Shown: positions 35,241-44,336, counted from the stretch's first letter. The stretch is DNA of 64,000 bases from Verrucomicrobiota bacterium (GCA_016219875.1 JACRJZ010000155.1:1-64000), one strand, 5' to 3'. Numbers and translations: made by a program. The notes: generated from the sequence alone by a model not told the origin.

Positions 35241-36749
35241 TCATTGCGTAAGATAGGAAACGCCGGGCAGCGGGCCGCCCTGGGCGTCGGTCAAGCGCAG
35301 GATGGCACCCCAGCCGCCGACGCCGTTCGCCACTTTCATGAGAAACAGGTTGTCTCCTTTCGCCAGCGACACATCGACGATGTTCTGGTCCGGCTCGGCG
35401 CCGCGCGTCTCGGCGGTGAACACCACCAGCTTGCCGTTGTGCCAGACTTTGCAGCCGTCGTCGGAGCCGATGCGCAACTGCGCCGCTTGCGTTGTTTCGG
35501 AGCGGGCGCGCACCGCCACATAGCCCAGGTGATTGTCCTTTGACCCAAACGGCTGAGTGAGATCCAGCGTGCGGGTGGGAGCGCTCACCGGCCGCCATTC
35601 ATTCGCGCCGACTTTCGCGCCGGGCGCGATGCTTCCGCTCGCCTCGTCGATGAAAGAGTAATCCAGGCCCATGACCGGTTTCCCCGCCGCCTCGAACGGC
35701 CCGAGCACGAGGAAGCGGCGGCAATACGTCTTCATCCACACGTTCTCAGGCGGGCGTCGAGTTGTCAGCTCGCGCCACATCCTGCGCGTGACGTGGTTGC
35801 GCATGAGGTGTTGGTAAAAGCCCATCCAGCTCGGCTCGCTTTTCTTCCGCCGGTAGCACAGGTCGCCGCCCTGGTCGCCCTCCATCTTGCCGCCGTCAGA
35901 GGTGAACATCAGCCCGCGCGGATAGCCCTGGAAATCCTCCAGCGCCCACTGGGCCGAGTGAAGCCACTCGTGGAGCATCGGCTCGCCATCGGGTTCGTTC
36001 TCGACCGCGCCGCTGCCCCAGTTGAAGCCGATGTAGGTCGCGTCCTTCGTAAACTCGCCGAGCGCGCCCAACGCGCCGCCCAGCAGCATCTCCGGCACGC
36101 CCTCGCTCACCTCGCCTTTCTTCGGGTCACCCCACGCCTTGGCGAAGACCATGATCGTGTCGGTGTCGCCAGGCTTGAGGTCACTGAGATGCGGCATGCA
36201 GGCGTCCGGGCCGGGCCAGAACGAATGCTCGCCGTCGAGCTTGGTCAGCGGCTTGTCGATGACTTTGAGTTCCCAGTCAATCCGCAGATGGCCGTCGGTG
36301 TATTTCCAGACCCGCTCGGCAAAGCCCGCCATGCCGCGGCGCAAACGCTCGATTTCGTCTTCGCGGTAAACGTGATGGGCGTGGTGGTTCGTGCCCTTCT
36401 TGTCCTTCCATTTGAAGTCGAGTTCGCGAAAGGCAAAGGTCCGCACCTTCCACACGCCGGCCTTTTGCGGGTCGGTGTTCGCAGTGACCTTGGGCCGCAA
36501 TTCGGCAAACTTCGCGCGCATCGCGACCCGCGTGGTCTCGTCGGTAGCGGTCGAGTCGTAAAGATTCTCGTAGCGGAGCAACGCGGTCTCGAAGTCGCCG
36601 GCCTGCTCGGCGTCTTGTGCGGATTTAAGTTCCTGACTCTGACTTGGGCCAGCAGCGGTTGAAGTGACGTCGGTTGCGGCCAGAATTCCACCGACGGTTT
36701 GGAGCCAGATGATGGCGGCCGCGCTCCATTTGAGATTGAATCGTTTCAT
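35241..36749 (-). CDS. exported HExxH protein, putative metalloprotease-like
   Basis: The 502-residue protein has an N-terminal signal segment (WSAAAIIWLQTVGGILAATD), a short TPR-like stretch (AQDAEQAGDFETALLRYENL), a central domain with MLHEWLHSAQW at about 258 (HEWLH fits the zinc-binding HExxH pattern) and a C-terminal beta-sandwich (about 385-495) with LRIGSDDGCKVWHNGKLV, like carbohydrate/PA14-type binding modules. A zinc protease or a glycan-binding enzyme are both possible; a third zinc ligand cannot be assigned. It lies in the minus-strand polysaccharide block, upstream of the GH20-like gene, with a repeat in between. Confidence 0.6.
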   Translation of the reverse strand: MKRFNLKWSAAAIIWLQTVGGILAATDVTSTAAGPSQSQELKSAQDAEQAGDFETALLRYENLYDSTATDETTRVAMRAKFAELRPKVTANTDPQKAGVWKVRTFAFRELDFKWKDKKGTNHHAHHVYREDEIERLRRGMAGFAERVWKYTDGHLRIDWELKVIDKPLTKLDGEHSFWPGPDACMPHLSDLKPGDTDTIMVFAKAWGDPKKGEVSEGVPEMLLGGALGALGEFTKDATYIGFNWGSGAVENEPDGEPMLHEWLHSAQWALEDFQGYPRGLMFTSDGGKMEGDQGGDLCYRRKKSEPSWMGFYQHLMRNHVTRRMWRELTTRRPPENVWMKTYCRRFLVLGPFEAAGKPVMGLDYSFIDEASGSIAPGAKVGANEWRPVSAPTRTLDLTQPFGSKDNHLGYVAVRARSETTQAAQLRIGSDDGCKVWHNGKLVVFTAETRGAEPDQNIVDVSLAKGDNLFLMKVANGVGGWGAILRLTDAQGGPLPGVSYLTQ

Positions 36750-36878
36750 CGCTTCTCCAGTTGCCCTCTCCGTAAATACAGCACCGCGTCACCTGCGAAC
36801 GGCGCTTTGAACAAACGCTGACCCCCACCCACAGCCACATCGGCGGAGTGGCGGGTCCCCAATTCTGGTGCAAGGACT

Positions 36879-36904
36879 GCGGCGCTCTGCCGAGACGCCG
36901 CTAC
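36879..36904. repeat. half copy of the GGCGTCTCGGCAGAGCGCC family
   Basis: GCGGCGCTCTGCCGAGACGC followed by CGCTACGGGGTTTTGAAATC equals the right half of the element at 16902-16989. The left arm is absent. Confidence 0.6.
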
Positions 36905-36924
36905 GGGGTTTTGAAATCGCGTCA

Positions 36925-37917
36925 TTACTGGTTCAGTTTGCCCGGCGACGACGGAAATGCGACCGCCATCTTCCGGTAGAAGAGTTCAAATGTCCCGTCG
37001 CGCGCAATGGAGTGGATGCGCACGATCCGCCCCCGGCCTTGGCCAGGCTCGTAGAGCATGTCCCAGTTGACGTTGGGCGCGGGCACGATTTCCCACTTGG
37101 CCAGCGAGGCGTCCAGCAGGACGGCGATGTCGCCCAAGTCGAAGAAGCCCTTGGTGGGCGATTGGAACCAGGCGTTGCGGAGGCGGAACTCGTGCAGGTA
37201 TTTCCCCAAGGCGCCTTGCGGTTGGAGCCGCTGCTCTGACTCAGCCATCGGGCACGTCAGGTCCGTGCCGGTGTCGAAGAGCATCAACGGCAGGTCCGAC
37301 GTGAAGAGCAGGCGCACGGCCTTGAGATCGTTGTACACATTGAAATTCCAACATTTCTCCGGCCAGAACTGCGTGCGCCCGTGCCACAACACCACCACCC
37401 GGCGAGCGATCTCCGGTCGCTTCAGCCACGCCGAGGCGACGTCGGTACAGGCTCCCAGCGAGACAATCCAGAGCGGCGCTTTCTCGTCCGCCGCCAACGC
37501 CCGCTCGATGATAAAGTCCACGCCGTCGGCTTCGACTGGCACCGTCGAATACTGAAACGGCGGCGCGCCGCGCTTGACCGGGAACCGGCCCGCCAGGCCC
37601 GCCTTCTCCAGCAGCGCGTGGACGGCCGCCACGGATTTCTCGATGCCACGCGGCCCGCCCGCGTCGCCAAAATGCGCGGCGACGAAGCCCTCGATCTTGA
37701 ACCGGTCCTGCGAGGCGAGCGCCAGCGCGATGGCGTAGAGGTCGTCAATCTCGCAGGCGGCATCCGTGTCAATCAACAGCCGGACGCGCTCGCCAGGGGG
37801 CGGGAGTTGTGGGACGACCCGCTCGGCGGCGGGAGCAGGGTTTGCCTGCAAGAACATCGTCAAGGCCACCAAGGTCAGGGCCGTCGTTGAAAGCAGGAAT
37901 CGGCGTCGTGTTTTCAT
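36925..37917 (-). CDS. exported nucleoside-hydrolase-like protein
   Basis: The 330-residue protein opens with a twin-arginine-like signal (KTRRRFLLSTTALTLVALTM), so it may be exported folded. The core begins LLIDTDAACEIDDLYAIALAL at about 47-66. The DTD...DD cluster resembles the Ca-binding Asp motif of inosine-uridine hydrolases (usual form DTDxGxDD), with Ala-Ala-Cys-Glu in place of the usual Gly-containing stretch. Later motifs include WIVSLGACTDVASAW. It could cleave N-glycosidic or related glycosidic bonds; a strict nucleosidase role is unlikely for an exported protein in a glycan block. It sits between the HExxH gene and the second lyase gene. Confidence 0.65.
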   Translation of the reverse strand: MKTRRRFLLSTTALTLVALTMFLQANPAPAAERVVPQLPPPGERVRLLIDTDAACEIDDLYAIALALASQDRFKIEGFVAAHFGDAGGPRGIEKSVAAVHALLEKAGLAGRFPVKRGAPPFQYSTVPVEADGVDFIIERALAADEKAPLWIVSLGACTDVASAWLKRPEIARRVVVLWHGRTQFWPEKCWNFNVYNDLKAVRLLFTSDLPLMLFDTGTDLTCPMAESEQRLQPQGALGKYLHEFRLRNAWFQSPTKGFFDLGDIAVLLDASLAKWEIVPAPNVNWDMLYEPGQGRGRIVRIHSIARDGTFELFYRKMAVAFPSSPGKLNQ

Positions 37918-38011
37918 CGTGTTGCTTGATCGCTCAGAATCTTCACCCCAGGACGGATTGAGTTGGGCACGGCAAACCGCTCTATCGTGAAGCTGAGCGG
38001 CGTGATCGCCT

Positions 38012-40261
38012 TCATGGCTTGCTCAACGTCCACGTTCCCGCTGTCGCCTCGAACCAGGTCGCGCCTGAGTCCTCGGTCACGTCGAGGAGGTGAGTTTGCG
38101 GGCTGTCCGCGCGGTGAGCCTGCCAGCGGCCGGGGACGAGGTCGGTGACGAGCACGCGCGTGCCCGCAGTGCCCGCCACCGCGAACTTCACGGGTTGGGC
38201 GGAACGTCCGCCGTCCTGGCGGAGCAACACCATCCAGGTGGTGCCCGCTCCTTCGATCAAACAGCCGAGGCGTTCGCCGGCGTCGAGGCGTCGCACGGGC
38301 CAGCGGGCCGGCGACGCGCGGTCGGTTATTTGCATCACAGCGAGAAACCGGTCTTCGGCGGCAGCGGTCTTGGGCGAGAGTTCGAGTCGCCACGCGGAGG
38401 CTTCGATGGAAGCCTTGGCCACACGATCCGGTTCGAGGTCGTTCGCGTAGTTCGTGCCGAAGACCCAGTACTCTTTGCCGGGGCCGCCTACCTTGTCCAA
38501 CGCCGCGTTTTGCGGCGGCGGGAGCAGCACGTCGAGGGTCAGTCGTCCGCGCGCGCCGTGCTGCGTGCAATCCACCGTCGCCGAAGTGGCTTCGACGCGC
38601 GGCTCCTCCAAGGTGTGCAGCAGCCAGTACTTGCGGAAGTCCGGGCGGGCGCTCACCACGCGGTCGAACACGACGAGCGCCGCAGGCACCTGCGCGTTGC
38701 GGAGATTGAGGAAGATGAATGAGCGCGTCACGGCCTGAACCTTCTTGCTGTAGGCCGAGGTAAGGTCGCCTTGCAGCAACGAGTAGTCGGGTGCCTGCGG
38801 ATCGGGGCCAAAGCCGTGCGCGAGCACTTTGCCCGTGCGATAGCCGTTTTGCGGCGCCAGCAACGCGTCGAGATTGCGCGGTTCGTTGCGGCCGTTAGGC
38901 AGGCGCTGGCCGCCGTCGTTGCCGTAGCCAGCTTTGCCAAAGTCCTCGTGCGGATCGTAAACGAGGAGCGAGTTGTGCGCGATGGTGCGCCAATAGTAAT
39001 TCCGGTTGTGCGGGCTGCCGTAAAGTCCCGACGAGCCGTAGTAAAGGCCAGAGTCGTTGGCCAGCGTGCCTTTGAAGTAAATTTGGAACGCGCCCGCATC
39101 GAGGTGCTGGTGGTTGGCGAAGTTGTACTCGTTGACTTTCATCTCCGCGATGACGGCGTCTTCGCCCCAACCCGTGCGCGCCACCATCCAGCCGAAGGGC
39201 GGACCAAAGTAGCACGAGAGCGGCAGAGTGCTGACGGGCTTGGGCTGGAGCGCCACGTCGCGCCACAGCACTTCAAACAACGTTTCATTCCCGCCGGCGC
39301 TGCCCTGCCGTTGAAACTGGTCCAGCAACACGCCGTCGCCGTAGTAGCTCGCGATGAAGAGCGTGCCCACGTATTCGCTCCAGGGTCGTCCGCGTGGCGT
39401 GCTGTGGGCGAAGGTGTCGCCGCCGCGCAACCGCTGGCCGTCGGGACGGGTGGTGTAAGTCCACCAGTAGGGAACGAAGCGCTGCTCCGGGTTATACACG
39501 TTGCTCGCGCCCAGCCGGTCGAAAATCCAGAGCGGATAGGTGTCCCAACCGAACCGATGCGCGCCGTAGGAATCGCCCTGGTGGTAGGCGTGACCGTTGT
39601 AGAGCCAGTTGCGCGCGGGCAGATGTTCGCGAAAGAAACGCCCCGCCGCCAACCGGTACATCTCCGGAAACTCGTCGTAGATGGCGATGCCCGCCGACAA
39701 CATGTCGCGCATGATCATGGCTTCGGAGGAATGCCCGGTGACCGAGCCTTGGCGCGTGGGCGGATAACCGCACTCCTGCGTTTTGGCCAGCCGCACCAAC
39801 TCCTTCACGAACGCCTGCTTCTCCGCCGCCGTCAGCAGGCCGTAACACCAGTCGTACACGATGGCGCCTGTGACCATCATGCGACCGGTCTCGCGGCAGG
39901 CGTCCTGGTGGGCGGCCAACTCGCATTTCTGAAGGAGCGGCAAGGCGACTTCGATAACGGCCCGGCCCAGCTTCGCGTCGTGCGTGACGAGATACTGAAG
40001 GGCATCCCACTCGACGTGCAGTTGCGGCGATCTCCGCGCCTGCGCTTGCAGCCGCTCGATGGCGGGCTGCAAGACCGGGTGCTTCAACCGCGCCGACAAT
40101 CCTGCGACGTGCTCGGCGCGCAAGTAAAGCCGGGGGTGCTCGGCTGGCGGAACGGGCAGGCGCGTGCCGTCCACGATTGTCCACTCCGCTTTCGACTCAG
40201 CGGAGAATGAGGCGGTGGCAACAAGGCAAAGAACGGCCAGAGCCAGGGCTGAGGTTTTCAT
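38012..40261 (-). CDS. heparinase II/III-type polysaccharide lyase (second copy)
   Basis: The 749-residue protein has a signal peptide (LALAVLCLVATASFSAES), the same toroid-entry motif as the first copy (PPAEHPRLYLRAEHVAGLS) and the conserved FANHQHLDAGAFQIY ... LANDSGLYYG core at about 382-405. The shared HQHLDAG motif shows both lyases have the same catalytic architecture, but they differ enough in length and in the rest of the sequence to be distinct paralogues, probably with different linkages or glycans. The GH10 gene ends 16 bases before its start, so the two are probably one operon. Confidence 0.85.
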   Translation of the reverse strand: MKTSALALAVLCLVATASFSAESKAEWTIVDGTRLPVPPAEHPRLYLRAEHVAGLSARLKHPVLQPAIERLQAQARRSPQLHVEWDALQYLVTHDAKLGRAVIEVALPLLQKCELAAHQDACRETGRMMVTGAIVYDWCYGLLTAAEKQAFVKELVRLAKTQECGYPPTRQGSVTGHSSEAMIMRDMLSAGIAIYDEFPEMYRLAAGRFFREHLPARNWLYNGHAYHQGDSYGAHRFGWDTYPLWIFDRLGASNVYNPEQRFVPYWWTYTTRPDGQRLRGGDTFAHSTPRGRPWSEYVGTLFIASYYGDGVLLDQFQRQGSAGGNETLFEVLWRDVALQPKPVSTLPLSCYFGPPFGWMVARTGWGEDAVIAEMKVNEYNFANHQHLDAGAFQIYFKGTLANDSGLYYGSSGLYGSPHNRNYYWRTIAHNSLLVYDPHEDFGKAGYGNDGGQRLPNGRNEPRNLDALLAPQNGYRTGKVLAHGFGPDPQAPDYSLLQGDLTSAYSKKVQAVTRSFIFLNLRNAQVPAALVVFDRVVSARPDFRKYWLLHTLEEPRVEATSATVDCTQHGARGRLTLDVLLPPPQNAALDKVGGPGKEYWVFGTNYANDLEPDRVAKASIEASAWRLELSPKTAAAEDRFLAVMQITDRASPARWPVRRLDAGERLGCLIEGAGTTWMVLLRQDGGRSAQPVKFAVAGTAGTRVLVTDLVPGRWQAHRADSPQTHLLDVTEDSGATWFEATAGTWTLSKP

Positions 40262-40277
40262 CCGGAGGAGAGATTGT

Positions 40278-41540
40278 TTATGGCTGCCGGAACGAAACCG
40301 GCTTCGTCGATCCGTTACGTTTCAGTTCGACGACCTTTTCCTGGCCGCCCGCCGTCACGCGGTGTTTGCCGAAGAACGTGCGGACTTCGCACCGGCCCTG
40401 GGCATCGGCCTGTCCGCGCCAGGTCGTCCACCACTGCTTGTACACCAAGTCCCGGTAGGCGGCCACCGCCGGAGTGGCGGACCAATCCCGTCGATACAGC
40501 GAGGACACCGGGATCCAGTTGGCTCCTTCCCAGAAGCCCCACATCAGGATGCCCTCCACCGCCGGATGCGCGAAGCAGATGCGGTAGTAGTCCGCCAGCG
40601 CCTTGGCCTTGGCTTGTTCTTCTTCGTCGGTCAGCCGCGCGCCGCGTTGGCCGTAATACTTGGAGCGTTGGCCGGGAAAATTGAACTCGGTGACGCGGAT
40701 GGGCAGCTTGAACTGCGCGAGTTGATCCAGCGCCTTCTGGAGCGCGGCGGCGTCGAACGTATCGCCGTGCAAGTGCCCCTGCACACCGATGCCGCCGAAT
40801 GGCACGCCTTGATCGAGGAACTTCCGAATGTGAACCACATAGTCGTCGAGTCGCCGGCCCGTCAAGATGTCGTAGTCGTTCAAGTAGAGCACCGCCTGCG
40901 GGTCTTCCTGGCGCATCCACGCCGCCATGTCCCGCGTGATGTTCGTGCCGAGACGCTGCTCGTAGTAATTGGCGTGGAGCATTTCGTTGTTCAGGTCGTA
41001 CTCGGCGAAGCGGCCCCGGTAACGCCGCGCGACGTCCACCGCGCGGGCCTTGAGAGTGGCGCGCAACGTGTCGTCGTCCATCGACTTCAGCCAGGGCTGG
41101 ACACGATTGGGAATGCCCCAGAAAACATTGTGGCCGCGCAGCGGAATCTCGTGCTGTTTGGTCCAGGTGAGCATCGAGTCCACGACCGCATAGTCCACCT
41201 CGCCGTGGCGCGATTCCATGCTGTGCCACTTGAGGGCATTCTCAGTGACCGCGGCGTTGAAGTTCTCCAGGAAGACCTGTTTGTACTTGGCCGCGGTCTC
41301 ACCATCGGCGCGCCCGCCAAAGAACTGGTTGGCCAGTGCCGCGCCAAACCAAAACTCGTGGCGCAATTGCTCGACACGGACTTCCGCGCCTGGCGCTGCC
41401 TCAATCACCAGCGTGCCCGTGCGCACTCGGCGGATGGATTCGTCGAGGTTGGCAGGCACGGCACCCAGGGTGCCGGCTTGGCCGCAGGTCAAAGCAGCGG
41501 CAAGACACAGGCTGCGTAACAGCGGAATTCGGATGTTCAT
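40278..41540 (-). CDS. GH10-type endo-beta-1,4-xylanase
   Basis: The 420-residue exported enzyme carries all the GH10 landmarks in order: LKWHSMES (about 105), LRGHNVFWGIPN, the acid/base Glu in YDLNNEMLH at about 184, YLNDYDI, GVQGHLHGD, the nucleophile Glu in RVTEFNF at about 283 and MWGFWEGANW. A GH10 enzyme cuts xylan backbones, and related members act on other beta-glycans. The signal peptide is LRSLCLAAALTCGQAGTLGA. I start at the ATG at 41540; the longer frame upstream consists of spacer debris. Confidence 0.9.
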   Translation of the reverse strand: MNIRIPLLRSLCLAAALTCGQAGTLGAVPANLDESIRRVRTGTLVIEAAPGAEVRVEQLRHEFWFGAALANQFFGGRADGETAAKYKQVFLENFNAAVTENALKWHSMESRHGEVDYAVVDSMLTWTKQHEIPLRGHNVFWGIPNRVQPWLKSMDDDTLRATLKARAVDVARRYRGRFAEYDLNNEMLHANYYEQRLGTNITRDMAAWMRQEDPQAVLYLNDYDILTGRRLDDYVVHIRKFLDQGVPFGGIGVQGHLHGDTFDAAALQKALDQLAQFKLPIRVTEFNFPGQRSKYYGQRGARLTDEEEQAKAKALADYYRICFAHPAVEGILMWGFWEGANWIPVSSLYRRDWSATPAVAAYRDLVYKQWWTTWRGQADAQGRCEVRTFFGKHRVTAGGQEKVVELKRNGSTKPVSFRQP

Positions 41541-41847
41541 AGGAGAGGCTCCCAGCCAGGACTCCGATTTTGAATCACCACGAAAAACACGAAACAGCCG
41601 CGCCGACTTCGTGCCTTTCCTCCGCACGCCTTTCGTGCGAAGCCCGCACCGCGGTTCTGGCTCTGCTTTCGTGTGTTTCGCGGTCGCCCCTTCGGAGTTC
41701 GGGATCAAAGCTGGCAGTGTTTGATAGCACATGGCTCTTTGGACGCCGCCCGAGGCATTCCATTCGGAATGGACACAACGAAACCCTGTCCGAACGCGAT
41801 GAGTCGGGGGAACATGACATGGCGGCCCGCCAGAATGAGCACCAACC
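41541..41847. other. spacer between GH10 and the broken toxin
   Basis: No gene is supported. It contains a degenerate inverted stretch with CACGAAAAACACGAAA at 41579 and TTTCGTGTGTTTCGCGG at 41668, the common ACGAAA debris seen elsewhere in the window. A possible remnant of an antitoxin would be expected just before 41848, but no frame is intact. Confidence 0.4.
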
Positions 41848-42224
41848 GTGACCGTGTTCCTCGACACAGCAGGCTTCCCGACCGTTTGGGATGAGAGCGA
41901 TCAGTGGCATCCAGCGGCCCACGCTTGCTTCACTGAATTGCTGGCCTCCCGTCCGGGTTTGATCACCACCACCTTCGTGCTGCCCGAATGTGGCAACGCT
42001 GCCACGCGTCGCCCATGTCGGTCCGCCCCCGGTCGGCTACGCCGGCAAATGGAGCGAGGCGGCCACTTGATCGCACCGACCGACGCCGATTGGCGAGCGC
42101 CTGGGCGGCCTACGAGCATGACGAAACGGGAGGCGCTGGCCTAGTGGATCACGTCTCGTTCGTGGTGATACGGCGCTTGGATGTATCGAAGGCGTTCACC
42201 AACGACGGCGTCAGGGAACGATGA
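41848..42224 (+). pseudogene. frameshifted VapC/PIN-domain toxin
   Basis: The frame from the GTG at 41848 reads VFLDTAGFPTVWDESDQWHP and TTTFVLPECGNAATRR, the N-terminal acidic active-site region of PIN ribonucleases. Near 42090 the similarity moves to another frame, which continues AWAAYEHDETGGAGLVDHVS and VSKAFTND, the second acidic half. A single small indel explains this. The expected last residues after TND are also altered. VapC toxins cleave RNA and need all these Asp residues on one chain, so this copy should be dead. Its antitoxin is not recognisable upstream. Confidence 0.7.
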
Positions 42225-42371
42225 CGCCGCCGAGGCCTTGCGCTACCTAGAAGGGGTTCGGTGCCTGAACTTCTGATACAACCGGGAAACCTGGATGTTA
42301 AAATGATTTCGAGATCAGCTTTTTTGTTGACCCAAACGTCATGTTCTCCCCAAATTGCCTCCGCAATCACC

Positions 42372-42878
42372 ATGATGTGTTTGTCGCAAACGACGGGATA
42401 CGCCATCCAGGCGCTGGCCTGCCTCGAAACCGCAGGCGGACAGTCGTGTTTCATCCGCGACGTGGCGGATTGCACCGGGATGCCCAAACCCTATCTGGCC
42501 CGCATCATCAACCGCTTGGCGCGCCAGGGCATCGTCTCGGCCAAGCGCGGTTACAGGGGCGGCATCGTCCTCAACCGGGCTCCGGGCGAAATCTGTCTTC
42601 TCGAAGTGGTGGAAGCGGTGGAAGGCAAGGATTGGATCGGGCCGTGCATGTTGGGGATCAAGAAGTGTGGCGGTGAATTCGTTTGTCCGGTGCGCGATTT
42701 CTGGGCCGGCCTCTGCAAACAGATTGAGGACAAGCTCAGCAGCACCACGCTGGCAGACGTGGTTTCCGCCATCGGGCCTCGCCCTCCCCATGCCGCGCGT
42801 CCAGCGAACGCCCACCGCCGGGAGGGAGGACGGAGCAATTGCGCGCCAAAACCTCCAAAAACAAAGAGAAGAAAGTGA
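42372..42878 (+). CDS. Rrf2-family regulator with Fe-S-type cysteines
   Basis: The 168-residue protein has the Rrf2 winged helix: LSQTTGYAIQALACLE, FIRDVADCTGMPKPYLARII, then LARQGIVSAKRGYRGGIVL (about 3-70). Three cysteines in GPCMLGIKKCGGEFVC (about 97-112; spacing C-x6-C-x5-C) resemble the [2Fe-2S] ligands of IscR/NsrR-type sensors. Such regulators respond to iron-sulfur status, nitric oxide or redox. It lies about 540 bases upstream of the multihaem cytochrome cluster on the same strand, so it is a natural candidate to control it. ATG at 42372 or 42375; the frame upstream reads non-coding sequence. The Lys/Arg-rich tail is unusual. Confidence 0.85.
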   Translation: MMCLSQTTGYAIQALACLETAGGQSCFIRDVADCTGMPKPYLARIINRLARQGIVSAKRGYRGGIVLNRAPGEICLLEVVEAVEGKDWIGPCMLGIKKCGGEFVCPVRDFWAGLCKQIEDKLSSTTLADVVSAIGPRPPHAARPANAHRREGGRSNCAPKPPKTKRRK

Positions 42879-43420
42879 GACTCTTTGCCGTCAGGTTGGT
42901 CTGTCGAATAGCCCCCGCGGAGGTCCGGGATCGATCAGCCTGGCCGCGGCTCATCGACCGTGGACGGCATCAGGCGGGGAACCTGTTTCCTCACGAGGAC
43001 GACGGCCTGGAGAGGCGGCCCCAGAATGACCTGCTGGTGCGAAAGCAGGAGCCGGTCAACCTCGAGGTCGTTGCCAACCACGACGAAAGGAAGGTTCTGC
43101 AGCCGCCCACTCGCGCAAAGGCCCCAACAAATGTAGCTTTGTCGCTGGCGACACCTTGCGGGCAGGCCACGGATGCGGTCGTCTGCCCCGAACCGACCGA
43201 ATTCTCAAGTAGTGAGATCGACGACAACCATACGGAATGCAACGCCAAACCTGCGCGGTGGGGAAGCAACGTCGTCGTTCGAGAGCAGCAGATTTTCAGC
43301 GGATGGCGAACCGGTTGCGAGCTCGACCGGGCTGGGCAGCCGCTGGGAGGCGCCGCACTGCGTAAATGCGGCGCGAAACATCCAACAGACAACACCAACA
43401 GTTAGCAGCACGTGCAAAGT
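42879..43420. other. spacer before the cytochrome cluster
   Basis: Open frames on both strands cross these 540 bases but none shows a family, signal peptide or consistent composition. This is the place where promoters and an Rrf2 operator for the cytochrome genes should lie. I see no clear palindrome or -35/-10 pair that I would assign with confidence. Confidence 0.45.
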
Positions 43421-44143
43421 ATGAACAAACTCCAATTGACCGTAATCGCGTTGGCGCTGGCCGCTCCCACCATGGTGCAGGCCGCCGGGGGTGTCGCGGG
43501 CTCGCCCCACGACCTCTCCACAAACTCCGTGTGGAACACTCGCAAGGGTGTTTGCAGCCCCTGCCACACCGCACACAATACTGACCCCGCTCAGGCCGCC
43601 CCTCTGTGGTCACACAAGTCGTCCTCCGGAACCTTTATTCCGTACACTAGTCCCACGATGGACTCCGTGATGGGCAGCCCTGGCGGCCCCTCCCTGGCTT
43701 GCTTGAGTTGCCACGACGGCACTGTCGCCATCAATGAGTTGATCAGCGGCACGCAGGGCACGAGCCTGGTCTATATCGACCCGGGCGCCAAAGTAGGTCC
43801 CGACCTGCACACCTCGCATCCGGTTTCAATCGACTACGGTCCGGGCCATGCGGACGTGGCTCGTGGCAAACTCGAGAACCCGATGACCTACAAAATCGGC
43901 GACCCGAAGCCGACTCTGACCGTCAGTGTCGCTCCAGTGCCTGCCACGTGGAGCGGTGCCTCCCTGACCGGCCAGACGATCAACGAGGCCTTGCTCTTCG
44001 GCGGCAAGATGGAGTGTTCGTCCTGCCATGATGTCCACAAGCAGGTCGGTTCTTCTCCCACCAGCGGCATCTTGGTCAAGATCAGCAGCACGGACTCGAC
44101 CGGTCGTGGCGACACCCTCTGCCGCACCTGTCACATTCACTAA
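43421..44143 (+). CDS. exported tetrahaem c-type cytochrome
   Basis: The 240-residue protein has a signal peptide (LQLTVIALALAAPTMVQAAG) and four CxxCH haem sites: CSPCH at 45-49, CLSCH at 94-98, CSSCH at about 205 and CRTCH at 234-238. Its first 110 residues resemble those of the 12-haem protein at 49844 (shared GVC-x-x-CHT-x-H, PLW-x-H and CLSCHDGT), so the two are paralogues. It would carry electrons in the periplasm or at the outer membrane. It is the first gene of the cytochrome cluster; a strong hairpin separates it from the next gene. ATG at 43421 is preferred over the GTG at 43412. Confidence 0.9.
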   Translation: MNKLQLTVIALALAAPTMVQAAGGVAGSPHDLSTNSVWNTRKGVCSPCHTAHNTDPAQAAPLWSHKSSSGTFIPYTSPTMDSVMGSPGGPSLACLSCHDGTVAINELISGTQGTSLVYIDPGAKVGPDLHTSHPVSIDYGPGHADVARGKLENPMTYKIGDPKPTLTVSVAPVPATWSGASLTGQTINEALLFGGKMECSSCHDVHKQVGSSPTSGILVKISSTDSTGRGDTLCRTCHIH

Positions 44144-44181
44144 GTCAGCCGCCGGAGACGCTGACCGAGTGACAGCATTTG

Positions 44182-44224
44182 CCCGGCAGCAGGCGTACGT
44201 TCAAGCAACGGGCCTGCTGTCGGG
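44182..44224 (+). terminator. strong intercistronic hairpin
   Basis: CCCGGCAGCAGGC at 44182-44194 pairs with GCCTGCTGTCGGG at 44212-44224 with one mismatch. There is no T-run, so it may reduce but not stop transcription into the downstream genes, or protect the upstream message. Confidence 0.45.
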
Positions 44225-44336
44225 CGTATCCGCGCAACCCGCGCATTGGCGCAAAGGAGCAAGGCGCTCCCCAGCGATTCCAGGTCAACTGACAAAATGT
44301 TGGCAACCCCCGAGAGCAACGGTATCTGTGTGGCCT

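Noticed and set aside
42839..43405. 188-aa frame between Rrf2 and the cytochrome cluster
   Set aside because: No signal peptide, domain or steady codon use; a minus-strand frame of equal quality exists there.
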